32,732 nucleotides of DNA from Bacteroidales bacterium. Its GTDB lineage: Bacteria > Bacteroidota > Bacteroidia > Bacteroidales > Marinilabiliaceae. Below, piece after piece: positions 15,816-24,344 of the stretch (its first letter is position 1; every line of letters starts with the position of its first letter). The notes under the pieces were generated by a model. The model had not been told where the DNA came from. It did not search any database and saw only the letters and a list, made by a program, of their open reading frames with translations. A program made the position numbers and the translations under genes. Location: contig DUOK01000122.1 in the NCBI GenBank assembly GCA_012838865.1, forward strand, positions 1 to 32,732, written 5' to 3'.

Positions 15816-16865
15816 TTACATTTCACTCTCAAAAAAGAGCTTGTAAAAATTCATTCCCCGCTGGGCATCAAAACCCTTTTCAATGTAATCGCGCTTCCCG
15901 TGCACGTAAACATGAAAATTCTTATCCAGTTTGAGTACCGACTTAAAATGTTTCTTCTCCGATTTAACGGCACTCTTGCTGATGTCGAAACTGTCGTTCA
16001 AAGGAATGCCCCGGCTTTCTTCAAACTGGGTACGGTAGTCGGCAAAGGCATCGGCCACTTCTGGGAAACGCACCACTTCCTGCTCAAAATCTTCCTGCTT
16101 AAAGGTGCCCTTCTTATCGAAAAAATCCAGGGAACGATTCAGAAAATCAAACTGCTCGGGACGCGGCACCTGGTTTTCGTTGTTGTACACATCCTGCACA
16201 AAACCCTTACACATATTCATGTAATTCTGGGTAAAGTAGTAGCTGTCCTCGCGCGGCTGAAGGGCCAAAAAATCCTCTTTCCAAAAACGCGCCTCATTGC
16301 CCTTGTTGATGTTATCGACCATCACCGCCTTAAAACCCTGGGCCCTTTCGGTATTGAAAATGATGCAGCCCTTGTCCATTTTACGGATGTTGATGCCTTC
16401 CTGGGCACCCAGGATGAAGTTCTCCTCCTTCAAAAAGACTTTTAAAAAAGTATCCTTATTCTCGCTCTTGAACAAGCCCAGTCCGTCCACTACCTCCCCA
16501 TCTACCACACAGTTGCGGAAGAGGGCCACATAAAATTCGCCACCGCGAATTTTGGGATGGTTGCTTTGCTGATGCAAAAATTCGGCCAACTGCAAAGAGG
16601 ACGGATAAAATTGGGAGGGATCGTCAAAAATGGCACAGGCCTGCTGATACACCAAACCTGCGGCGCCTTCCTCTGCCCCTATGAAATTGTAATACGCCTC
16701 GGTTTTAAATGCGGAGAAAAAGTAGGTTTTGAGCACGCTGCCCACCATCTCCTCATCCTGCAGCCGCATGCTGCTTTTCGAAAAACGTACGGGCTCGCCA
16801 TCGGCACGGGTTCCTACATGGTGTACCACCAGTTCATCAATCACTACCTGGGAATGTTCAATCAT
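15816..16865 (-). CDS. Nucleoid-associated protein, NdpA/YejK (37-kDa NA37) family
   Basis: 349 residues, close to the length of E. coli YejK (335). The N-terminus (QVVIDELVVHHVGTRADGEP, then DEEMVGSVLKTYFFSAFK) and the central block (GGEFYVALFRNCVVDGEVVDGLGLFKSENKDTF in two parts) match the NA37 family. YejK associates with the bacterial nucleoid; its biochemical role remains poorly defined. There is no signal peptide or membrane segment. It lies between a GH13 enzyme gene (50 bases upstream) and the rRNA methyltransferase gene (5 bases downstream), all on the minus strand. Confidence 0.85.
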   Translation of the reverse strand: MIEHSQVVIDELVVHHVGTRADGEPVRFSKSSMRLQDEEMVGSVLKTYFFSAFKTEAYYNFIGAEEGAAGLVYQQACAIFDDPSQFYPSSLQLAEFLHQQSNHPKIRGGEFYVALFRNCVVDGEVVDGLGLFKSENKDTFLKVFLKEENFILGAQEGINIRKMDKGCIIFNTERAQGFKAVMVDNINKGNEARFWKEDFLALQPREDSYYFTQNYMNMCKGFVQDVYNNENQVPRPEQFDFLNRSLDFFDKKGTFKQEDFEQEVVRFPEVADAFADYRTQFEESRGIPLNDSFDISKSAVKSEKKHFKSVLKLDKNFHVYVHGKRDYIEKGFDAQRGMNFYKLFFESEM

Positions 16866-16915
16866 TAGAATGTGCTTTTTTTACTTCAGCAAAGATAAAA
16901 ATTTTAGCCAAACCC

Positions 16916-18622
16916 CTATTCCACGGCACTGCCGCTCAATTCGTAAACTGCGGCAGTGCGTGCAGCCATACGTGCGCCCAGGCCCCCATTCAGGGCGATT
17001 TGAGCCGGGAACTGCAGCTTCCGTGCCCCACCCAGCAAATCCTTGCCCGCGTAAAACCAAGCTGCCTTCATGCCGCAGACTTGCATGGCGTCGGACGGAA
17101 TCCGCAATTTAAAGCTTTGCTCCTGTTCGCTGAAATTGGCCACGACCAAATACTGGCGCCCTTCATGGTAACGCAGAAAGGCAAAAAGCGCTGCAGCGTC
17201 GAATGCAGGATTATCCTTATTGGCCCACATCAAATCGTAGAAACGGCCCTTAACAAAGGCGGGATGTTCCTGCAGCACTTTCATTAAGCGCTTGTACGCA
17301 GCGCGAAGCCGTCGGGACGCTTCGCTGAGTCCTTCCTCGCCCCAATGGCCCTGCTGCCAGAGCTGCAGCGTCTGCGGATGCCAGTAATCGAAGATGCTGG
17401 TGCGACCGTCCACTCCGCTGAAGCCTTCTTCGTCCATTCCCGGCTCCCCCAATTCCTGACCAAAATAAAGCAGGAGCGGATTATTGAACATGGTGGCCGT
17501 TACAACCATTCCCGGAAGGGCACGGGCGCCGTCGCCCAAAAAGAAATCCGAAGCCAAACGCTGCTCATCGTGGTTCTCAAGAAAATAAAGCAAGAAACCA
17601 TGCAGTCCGTCGGTCTGCTGCCAGGCGGCAGTCAGCGCAGAAGCCGCTGCCTTTCCTTCCAGCACGGCCCTTAAGGTATCGTAAAGCACCACCTTGTCGT
17701 ACAAATAATCAAAACCGGCCTTAAAAATGAAATCGTGGTAACGCTCCTGTTCGTAGACTTCGGCAATAAACAAGAGCTTTGGGTAGCGTCGGCGTACTTC
17801 GCCAATCATCCAACGCCAGAAAGCAATCGGCACCATACCGGCCATGTCGCAGCGAAAGCCGTCGATGCCTTTATCGGCCCAATACAGCACCACGTCGCGC
17901 ATCTTCAACCAGGTATCCGGTTCAGGGTCAAAATCTTCGGGACTGTCGCCCACAAAATCCACCCCATAGTTGAGCTTAACCGTCTCGTACCAGTCGCCGT
18001 GCCCCGGGTTGGCTTTAAAGCAATCGTTGCCGGTGGCCCGTGCGGGTTCCTCTTCCCAGCGTTCACCCCGCTCCTCGGCTTCGGGCGAATCAAAGCGGGC
18101 ACCCGGCAGATAGTAAAAGTTGTTGTCCTTATGAAAGGCCAAATCCCGACGATCGCCGGCCCCAAAATCAACCACCCCTTCAGGAGCGGCATCCGACACA
18201 TATTGTCGGGCCAAATGATTCGGCACCAGGTCGATCAATACTTTCAAACCCTGCTTATGCGTCCGCTCCACCAAAGCCTCAAACTCTTTCATGCGCCGAT
18301 CCACCACATCGGCCAAATCCGGATCCACATCGTAATAATCCTTAATGGCATAGGGCGACCCGGCTTCCCCTTTAACCACATCGCGCGAATCGCGCACAAT
18401 CCCATAAGCACTGTAATCGGTGCAGGTGGCATGCTCCAGCACGCCGGTATACCAAATATGGGTGGCACCCAAATCGGCAATGGCCGCTAAAGCCGCCTCA
18501 TCAATGGCAGAGAATTTTCCACTGCCGTTTTGTGCCAGGGTGCCCCCTTTTATATTGCTGCTCTGCTTGTTGCCGAACAAGCGCGGCAAAAGCTGATAAA
18601 TGACCATCCGTCGTTTTTCCAT
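16916..18622 (-). CDS. GH13 alpha-amylase-family glycoside hydrolase, cytoplasmic
   Basis: 568 residues, no signal peptide. The (beta/alpha)8 barrel shows the GH13 regions: LIDLVPNHLARQY (region I, Asp/His), GFRCDMAGMVP (region II, nucleophile Asp at about 260), LLFIAEVYEQ (region III, acid-base Glu at about 286) and YFLENHDEQRLAS (region IV, stabilising Asp at about 352). The barrel starts at VIYQLLPRLFGN, and a beta-sandwich domain follows at about 470-560. It probably acts on intracellular alpha-glucans or maltodextrins; the exact specificity (hydrolase or transferase) is not visible. There are no sus-type partners nearby. The start codon ATG 18622 lies in a 116-base divergent region shared with the large exported protein gene. 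Confidence 0.9.
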   Translation of the reverse strand: MEKRRMVIYQLLPRLFGNKQSSNIKGGTLAQNGSGKFSAIDEAALAAIADLGATHIWYTGVLEHATCTDYSAYGIVRDSRDVVKGEAGSPYAIKDYYDVDPDLADVVDRRMKEFEALVERTHKQGLKVLIDLVPNHLARQYVSDAAPEGVVDFGAGDRRDLAFHKDNNFYYLPGARFDSPEAEERGERWEEEPARATGNDCFKANPGHGDWYETVKLNYGVDFVGDSPEDFDPEPDTWLKMRDVVLYWADKGIDGFRCDMAGMVPIAFWRWMIGEVRRRYPKLLFIAEVYEQERYHDFIFKAGFDYLYDKVVLYDTLRAVLEGKAAASALTAAWQQTDGLHGFLLYFLENHDEQRLASDFFLGDGARALPGMVVTATMFNNPLLLYFGQELGEPGMDEEGFSGVDGRTSIFDYWHPQTLQLWQQGHWGEEGLSEASRRLRAAYKRLMKVLQEHPAFVKGRFYDLMWANKDNPAFDAAALFAFLRYHEGRQYLVVANFSEQEQSFKLRIPSDAMQVCGMKAAWFYAGKDLLGGARKLQFPAQIALNGGLGARMAARTAAVYELSGSAVE

Positions 18623-18699
18623 CCTTCAAATCCCTCCAAACTGAAACCATTATTACCTGGTAAAAATAACACAAACTTCGCTGCCAATTACATAATTCT

Positions 18700-18707
18700 T
18701 ATCTTAG
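18700..18707 (+). promoter_or_regulatory. Possible -7 box for the protease/propeller/barrel gene
   Basis: TATCTTAG, one mismatch from TAnnTTTG, about 31 bases before the ATG. No TTTG at -33, so support is limited. Confidence 0.3.
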
Positions 18708-18738
18708 TCTGCTGAATTCTTCACACGCCAGTCGCTGT

Positions 18739-21711
18739 ATGTCCATGAGAAGCTTACTGTTGATCATCAAGCTCCTGCTGTCCGCACCGCTCTTCGGTCA
18801 ATACTACCACGCGGGCAACAGTCCCGCCCGGCTGCGCTGGCAGCAAATAGAAACACCGGCGGCGCGACTCGTTTTTGAAAAGGGCTTTGCTCAGCAAGCT
18901 TTGCAACTGGCTGCTTTTATGGACAGTGTGGCACCCTTGGTGGGCGCCGGCATGCGACACCGCCCCCCTTCCATCGACCTTTTGCTGCACAACCATACGG
19001 CCTATGCCAACGGCTTTGTCACCTGGGCACCGCGCCGGTCCGAATGGTTCACCCTGCCGCCGCAGCAACTGCAACCCACTCCCTGGCTGCAACACCTGGC
19101 ACTGCACGAATACCGCCATGTGGTGCAAATCGACCAACTGAACCGTGGTTTTACCAAAGGCCTGTCGTGGCTGCTGGGCCAGCAGGCAGTGGGCGGCGTG
19201 CTGGGCGCCTACGTACCCATGTGGCTGCTGGAGGGAGATGCCATCCTGGCAGAAACCACCCTGAGTGAGAGCGGCAGAGGCCGCTCCCACGCCTTCAACG
19301 CCGAACTTAAGGCGCAGTTGCTCGAAAAAGGCCGCTATTCCTACGAAAAGGCCTATCTGGGCTCCTACCGGGATTATGTGCCCGACTACTACAAAATGGG
19401 CTACCTGATGGTAAGTAAGGGGCGCGAGTGGTGGGGACCGCCGGTATGGGAACAGACTTTGAAGTTTGTGGGGCGGCGCAGCTGGCATCCCAGGGCCTTT
19501 GAAAGGGGCTTGAAACGACAAACAGACATGGGCCAACGGGAGCTGTACCAAAAAACTTTCGACGATTGGACCAAACAGTGGAGGGCAGAAGCCGAGCATA
19601 TTCAACCGTCGTCCTTCCTGGCACTGCCTGTTGTGTCGGACGATTACCGCAACTACCGCTGGCCTGTGGCGGTGGACAGTCAACGAATTGTGGCAGAAGT
19701 GGAGGGTCCGGGACTGCGGCGACAAATACAAATCCTGAATGAGGTGGACGGCACGGCCAACACCCTGCTGTACCTGGGCTGGCGCGCCCAGGAAGCGCTG
19801 TCGGCCAATGAGCAGGGGGTGGTGTGGACCGAGTTGCGGCAGCACCCGCGTTGGGAGCAGGAGGTGTGGTCGGAGCTTTGGCATGCCTCCCTCGAGACGG
19901 GACAGCGTAGAAGGCTGAGCAGTAAAACCCGCTATTTTTCTCCCGCTCTGCATCCCGAAAAAGCAGAGGTGGCGGTAGTCGAAGCGCATACCGACCTGCG
20001 TTTTGCACTGGTGGTCCTCGATTTGGAAAGCGGCCGGGAACTGCAACGCTTTGCCGCTCCCGAGCATTGTCAGCTGCTTACACCCAGATGGAACGCAAAG
20101 GGAAACGGACTCCTGCTCTTCTTGCAAGGCCCAGAGGGACGGGCCCTGCATACCCTGAACCTCAACACAGGCCACTGGCAGCAAGTCCTGCCCTGGTCAC
20201 ACAAGGACTTCCGCAACCCGGTGCAGCAGGGCGACAGCATTTGGTTTACGGGTCCCGCCACCTACAACGACGAAATTTTCCTTTTATCAGGCGAAGATGC
20301 AGCGCCCAGGGTGGTGACCCAAACCGACTACGGGGCCGACTATGCCAACCCCACGCCGGAGCGGGGACTGCTTTACAGTCGCTACACTGCCCAGGGCTAC
20401 CGGGTGAGTCGCCATTTGCAGAACGCAGCAGAAACCAACACCGCAAATGCCTCCGCTATAGAAACAATGGCGCGACTGCTGACCGAACAGGAAAAACAAA
20501 TACAGGCTGAACTGCCGCCGGCCGACTCCACTTCGACAAAAGAATATACCCCGCGTCGCTACAGCAAATGGAATATCCTGCAGTTGCACAGCTGGGCACC
20601 GGCCTTTGTCGACCTCGAAGGCGGCGCCTTGTACACGGGCATCACCGCCTTCTCTCAAAACCTCTTGGGCACCACCTTTGTTTCAGCAGGCTACAACGCC
20701 AATCCTGCCCACACCCACGAACGCTTTCAGCTGCGCATCGACTACCGCGGTTTTTACCCCCTGCTGTCCCTTCGCTTTCAAAGCGGCTACCAGCCCTTTG
20801 AAGAACAGGGCTTCCTGAGTAACGAACAATACTTTTATTACATCAACAGCAAGGAGCGCGTAAATCAACGCAGTCTGAAAGCCGGAATAAGTCTGCCCCA
20901 CGACTTCAGTCGTGGCCCCTGGTCGCGCCACCTGCAGGCCTCCCTGCGTTTCAGTCTGCAGCAAAGGCAAAACCTCAACGTGCCCCTTACGCAATACCGA
21001 CTGGCAGGCAACGAACTGCTGCCTACCGGCATCACCCTGTATTACCGACAGGAACGCATCGATTTTAAGGGCTTGAATTACACCCTTAGCCTGCGCAACA
21101 TCCGGCGTGGCAGCAGTCGCGATGCAGCCACCCGAATGGGACAGGCTGTCTCCCTCTTCTACCGGCATGCCGCCATGGGAAGTACCGACAATGGAAGTAT
21201 TGGGGGTTTAATGTCGCGTGTTTACCTGCCGGGACCAGGAAAGCACGATGCACTGTACCTCAGTGCAGATTTCCAAAAAAGAACCTGGGGAGAACCGGTG
21301 GCCAACAATGAGGGCCTCCGTTACCGGCAAAGCAATGTCATCAATTACCCCCGCGGCTATGATTTTGTACCCAACGATAAAATGTGGTTACTGAGCGCCA
21401 ACTACCAGTTTCCCTTATGGCTGCCAGATGTCCGCCTGGGCAAATTGGCCTACATCAAACGCCTCAGGATGAATATGTTTTACGACCAGAGCTTCAGTAC
21501 ATATGAACAGCAACTACAGCCATTTTCAATCAATGTGCAACATCACCTTCGACCGGCATCGACAGGCCTCGAATTGTTTGCAGACACCCACCTGCTGCGC
21601 TTCATCAGCCCTTTCAGCATCGGAGGCCGGGCAGGCTGCACCAGCGAAGGCGACTTTTTTGGCGGCTTCATCTTCAGCAGTGCACTGAGTGGCTTTTTGG
21701 TTAACCAGTAA
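18739..21711 (+). CDS. Exported HExxH metallopeptidase-like, beta-propeller and outer-membrane beta-barrel protein
   Basis: 990 residues. ATG 18739 or an ATG two codons later both give a signal peptide (MRSLLLIIKLLLSAPLFGQ). Residues about 25-280: a peptidase MA-like domain with HEYRH (123-127), an exact HExxH zinc motif, and EGDAILAE with Glu165 38 residues after the motif as the likely third ligand. Residues about 290-560: a TolB-like propeller with repeated strands (YRWPVAVDSQRIVAE, TRYFSPALHPEKAEVAVVEA, LLTPRWNAKGNGLLLF). Residues about 610-990: amphipathic strands of an Omp85-like barrel (SKWNILQLHSWAPAFVDLEG, GTTFVSAGYNANP, LLSANYQFPLW). Such three-part proteins occur in Bacteroidota without a known role; a barrel-anchored protease is inferred. 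The C-terminus (GFLVNQ) lacks the usual final aromatic residue. Confidence 0.75.
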   Translation: MSMRSLLLIIKLLLSAPLFGQYYHAGNSPARLRWQQIETPAARLVFEKGFAQQALQLAAFMDSVAPLVGAGMRHRPPSIDLLLHNHTAYANGFVTWAPRRSEWFTLPPQQLQPTPWLQHLALHEYRHVVQIDQLNRGFTKGLSWLLGQQAVGGVLGAYVPMWLLEGDAILAETTLSESGRGRSHAFNAELKAQLLEKGRYSYEKAYLGSYRDYVPDYYKMGYLMVSKGREWWGPPVWEQTLKFVGRRSWHPRAFERGLKRQTDMGQRELYQKTFDDWTKQWRAEAEHIQPSSFLALPVVSDDYRNYRWPVAVDSQRIVAEVEGPGLRRQIQILNEVDGTANTLLYLGWRAQEALSANEQGVVWTELRQHPRWEQEVWSELWHASLETGQRRRLSSKTRYFSPALHPEKAEVAVVEAHTDLRFALVVLDLESGRELQRFAAPEHCQLLTPRWNAKGNGLLLFLQGPEGRALHTLNLNTGHWQQVLPWSHKDFRNPVQQGDSIWFTGPATYNDEIFLLSGEDAAPRVVTQTDYGADYANPTPERGLLYSRYTAQGYRVSRHLQNAAETNTANASAIETMARLLTEQEKQIQAELPPADSTSTKEYTPRRYSKWNILQLHSWAPAFVDLEGGALYTGITAFSQNLLGTTFVSAGYNANPAHTHERFQLRIDYRGFYPLLSLRFQSGYQPFEEQGFLSNEQYFYYINSKERVNQRSLKAGISLPHDFSRGPWSRHLQASLRFSLQQRQNLNVPLTQYRLAGNELLPTGITLYYRQERIDFKGLNYTLSLRNIRRGSSRDAATRMGQAVSLFYRHAAMGSTDNGSIGGLMSRVYLPGPGKHDALYLSADFQKRTWGEPVANNEGLRYRQSNVINYPRGYDFVPNDKMWLLSANYQFPLWLPDVRLGKLAYIKRLRMNMFYDQSFSTYEQQLQPFSINVQHHLRPASTGLELFADTHLLRFISPFSIGGRAGCTSEGDFFGGFIFSSALSGFLVNQ

Positions 21712-21720
21712 GGACCAGGC

Positions 21721-22983
21721 TTACATCACCTCAGACCCGAGCGGTCCACGCCGCAGCTTAATGATGGTGATCTCCGGCGGCATGCCGACCCGGGCAGGCA
21801 GACCATGGTAACCCAGGCCCCGGTTCACGTACAAAAACTGCTTGCCTTCCTGGTAGAGACCTGCCCAGCGCTTTTGAACGTATTGGGCGGGACTCCAGCG
21901 AAAGTCTCCCTTTTCAATACCAAACTGCATGCCGTGCGTATGGCCCGACAAAGTGAGATCAAAAATCCCCTGGGGGCGAATTTTATGGTCCCAATGGTCG
22001 GGATCGTGCGAAAGCAAAATGCGAAAACCTTGTTCTTCGAGTCCACGAGCAGCCAGCTGCTCATCTCCCGTCTGCGGAAAGGAGGCGGTTCCCCAGTTCT
22101 CCACCCCGGCCAGACCAATGCGGTCGCCATTTCGGCTCAAAACCAGGCCCTCGTTGCGCAGCAACTGAAAACCCAGACGACGATAACCATCAGTAATCCC
22201 CCTGAAATTGGCAGCTTTTTTGGATTCGGAAGGCCAGCGACTGTAATTGCCGTAATCGTGGTTGCCCAAAATGGCATACTTACCCATAGGCGCCTTTAAA
22301 GGCGCAAAAACGGATTCCCAGCCGCGCACCTCAGCCGCAAAATTATTCACCAAATCGCCGGTGAATAAGAGCAAGTCGGGCTGCTCTGCATTAATTAAAG
22401 CGATGGCTTCTTTCAAGGGTGCTCTGCGATCGCCAAAACTGCCAATATGTAAATCCGATATTTGAGCAATGCGCAAGCCATCAAAACCGGCAGGCAAATT
22501 GGGGAAACTTAGTGTCAAATGCCGGGTATAAAAAGCGTAGCGGCCTTTAAAGGCACCAAACAAAAGGGAAACAAAGGGCGCTGTAGCCATAACAATTCCC
22601 ACCTGACTCAAGAACTTCCTGCGCGACATCCGGGGGTAGTGGTGCACCTTTTCTTCGCGCTTTGACCAAAGTCGGTTTAGGGCCAACTGCAAACCATGAA
22701 AACCAGTAAAGAGAAACTTACTGAGGTATACCAACAAAAAAAGGAATAAGAACCAGCCAAAATCACGATAAATCTGTGCACCATCGGTCTGGGGCATACG
22801 CAGGCCCAGATAGATAAAACCTATGCTGGCAACAAGAGGAAGCAAGCCAAAAAAAGAAAGTGCAAACAACCTTGAAGCGGGAGACTTAAAACCCTTACTC
22901 TTTTTCCAACGCCAAAGCAAAAAGGCATCGATCAAAACCACCACAATCACTACCAACCACACCAGAGCAAACTGATACTTCAT
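21721..22983 (-). CDS. Membrane-anchored calcineurin-like metallophosphoesterase (YkuE/YaeI type)
   Basis: 420 residues. Three N-terminal membrane helices (about 4-24, 39-61, 75-98) come first. A basic stretch follows with SRRKFLS (Arg121-Arg122), a twin-arginine motif just before a fourth hydrophobic segment (VGIVMATAPFVSLLFGAF). The phosphoesterase domain has ISDLHIGSFGD (Asp177, His179), LLLFTGDLVNN (Asp210), ILGNHDYGNYSRW (Asn241-His242), LLSHDPDH and LSGHTHGMQ, the complete dinuclear metal site. YkuE of B. subtilis is a Tat-exported wall enzyme of this family. By the positive-inside rule the catalytic domain would face the periplasm. The physiological substrate (lipid-linked pyrophosphate, nucleotide or other) is unknown. 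Its 3' end is 9 bases from the convergent neighbour. Confidence 0.88.
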   Translation of the reverse strand: MKYQFALVWLVVIVVVLIDAFLLWRWKKSKGFKSPASRLFALSFFGLLPLVASIGFIYLGLRMPQTDGAQIYRDFGWFLFLFLLVYLSKFLFTGFHGLQLALNRLWSKREEKVHHYPRMSRRKFLSQVGIVMATAPFVSLLFGAFKGRYAFYTRHLTLSFPNLPAGFDGLRIAQISDLHIGSFGDRRAPLKEAIALINAEQPDLLLFTGDLVNNFAAEVRGWESVFAPLKAPMGKYAILGNHDYGNYSRWPSESKKAANFRGITDGYRRLGFQLLRNEGLVLSRNGDRIGLAGVENWGTASFPQTGDEQLAARGLEEQGFRILLSHDPDHWDHKIRPQGIFDLTLSGHTHGMQFGIEKGDFRWSPAQYVQKRWAGLYQEGKQFLYVNRGLGYHGLPARVGMPPEITIIKLRRGPLGSEVM

Positions 22984-23060
22984 ACGCTTTTCTGTTAGGA
23001 AGCATGTGCTTCAACACAGGCAACAAAAGCCTGAAAATGAAAGACTCCACACGGACTCGT

Positions 23061-23092
23061 TTACAACAAAATCCGTTGCAAAGTTACAACAA
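23061..23092. repeat. Direct repeat TTACAACAA x2 flanking a minus-strand promoter
   Basis: TTACAACAA occurs at 23061-23069 and 23084-23092, offset 23 bases (about two helical turns). The second copy overlaps the -7 box of the metallophosphoesterase promoter, so they may be regulator half-sites. Confidence 0.45.
23079..23086 (-). promoter_or_regulatory. Putative -7 box of the metallophosphoesterase gene
   Basis: TAACTTTG followed by CA on the minus strand matches TAnnTTTG fully; about 95 bases upstream of the ATG at 22983. The leader would contain a short palindrome, GAAGCA-TG-TGCTTC (22999-23012). No TTTG is seen at -33. The remainder of 22984-23240 holds no convincing gene. Confidence 0.4.
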
Positions 23093-23228
23093 CCCTGCCG
23101 CCGGAGTGATAAAAAAAGTTAAGCTTTTACAAGGACTGTTGCGCGGGCTTGGAGTCCTGCTTTGGTCATTTCGGGAACACATATTGGCAAATCGCTCCAT
23201 GGTAAGACCAATTACCACTCAAAAGCAT

Positions 23229-23236
23229 TATTTTTG
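23229..23236 (+). promoter_or_regulatory. Possible -7 box directly before the LytS-type kinase
   Basis: TATTTTTG matches TAnnTTTG but ends only 4 bases before the ATG, which would give a nearly leaderless mRNA. No TTTG at -33. Confidence 0.25.
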
Positions 23237-23240
23237 AAGC

Positions 23241-24326
23241 ATGAGCAAAAAGACGGAAAACGCGGACGATTTTCTGCGGATTCATGAAGGCATCATGAAA
23301 CCGGGCCTTTCCTCCTCGCTGAGGCGCATAGCCTATGTTTCCCTGATAGGCGTTGCCAGCATGCTCCTTCTGGGAGAATTGCTGGATCTGTCGGATGTGT
23401 CGGACATCTATTCGCGTCCCATCGCAATCATTATGGCTGTACTGGGGATCAATTTATTGAGTGAAGGCAACATCATCATCAACAGAGTGCTTAACCGGCG
23501 CATGCCCTGGAGCAAACAATTGAAAAGACGGATTGGCCTACAGCTTGCACTGAGCTTCGCCTGGCTTACAATTATTTACCTCTTCTTCTATCTGACCTCA
23601 CCACGCAGCCTGTCTAAAGGCGCTTTGATTTCCTTCATATTTGGCACCATTTTCATCATGGGCTTTAACGGGGTGCTGATTCTCCGGAACTTTGCCTACA
23701 ACTGGCGACAATCCATTCTCGAAAACGAAGAACTCAAACAGGCCAAACTGCATGCCGACTATATGGCGCTGCAAAACCAACTCAATCCGCATTTCCTTTT
23801 CAACAGTTTCAGTGTATTGATCTCGGAAATTCAATACAACCCGATAAGCGCTGTTGAGTTTGCACAAAAGATGTCGGACGTTTACCGTTACGTGTTGCAA
23901 CAGCGCAACGCCACCACCACTGCCCTTAAATCGGAACTGGATTTTATTGCCGATTATTACTATCTTCATCAAATCCGCATGGGCGAGACCCTGGATTTGA
24001 AAACAGATATCGATCCCGAGCACCTTAATCTGGAAATCCCTCCCCTTACCCTGCAAATTCTGATTGAAAATGCCATCAAGCACAACCGGGCTACGGAGAA
24101 AAAGCCGCTGCAGATAAGGGTGAGCAGCAGACCCGATCGCAGGATTCAAGTCAGCAACAACATTCACCGAAAAAGCAGCACCTATTCTACCGGAACCGGA
24201 CTCGAAAATATAACCAAACGCTATCGTCTGCTCACACCAAAAGCGCTTATTATCGAAGACGACAATGGGGTTTTTCAGGTCAGTCTCCCCTTGCTCGAAA
24301 AGCACGAGCTGCCCAAACCCATTTAA
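23241..24326 (+). CDS. LytS/YehU-type sensor histidine kinase
   Basis: 361 residues. Four membrane helices occupy about 28-150 (AYVSLIGVASMLLLGELL, RPIAIIMAVLGINLLSEG, LALSFAWLTIIYLFFYL, SFIFGTIFIMGFNGVLIL) with little periplasmic sequence, so the signal is probably sensed in the membrane. A short coiled linker (ENEELKQAKLHADYMALQ) leads to the His_kinase (PF06580) block QLNPHFLFNSFSVLISEI, with the phospho-acceptor His at about 183, and an ATPase domain with LQILIENAIKHN and a Gly-rich STGTGLENITKRY. This is the standard partner of LytTR response regulators; the regulator gene follows after 18 bases. The signal and regulon are unknown. Confidence 0.92.
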   Translation: MSKKTENADDFLRIHEGIMKPGLSSSLRRIAYVSLIGVASMLLLGELLDLSDVSDIYSRPIAIIMAVLGINLLSEGNIIINRVLNRRMPWSKQLKRRIGLQLALSFAWLTIIYLFFYLTSPRSLSKGALISFIFGTIFIMGFNGVLILRNFAYNWRQSILENEELKQAKLHADYMALQNQLNPHFLFNSFSVLISEIQYNPISAVEFAQKMSDVYRYVLQQRNATTTALKSELDFIADYYYLHQIRMGETLDLKTDIDPEHLNLEIPPLTLQILIENAIKHNRATEKKPLQIRVSSRPDRRIQVSNNIHRKSSTYSTGTGLENITKRYRLLTPKALIIEDDNGVFQVSLPLLEKHELPKPI

Positions 24327-24344
24327 ACCTAAAATTTGCATCCG

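Noticed and set aside
18754-20184. Minus-strand open frame of 476 codons
   Set aside because: Antisense to the HExxH/propeller protein; low-complexity Gln/His/Pro-rich translation without domains.
23004-23237. Small plus-strand open frame (77 codons) before the LytS-type kinase
   Set aside because: No homology, no clear ribosome-binding site, and it covers the promoter and repeats of the metallophosphoesterase gene and the -7 box of the kinase.
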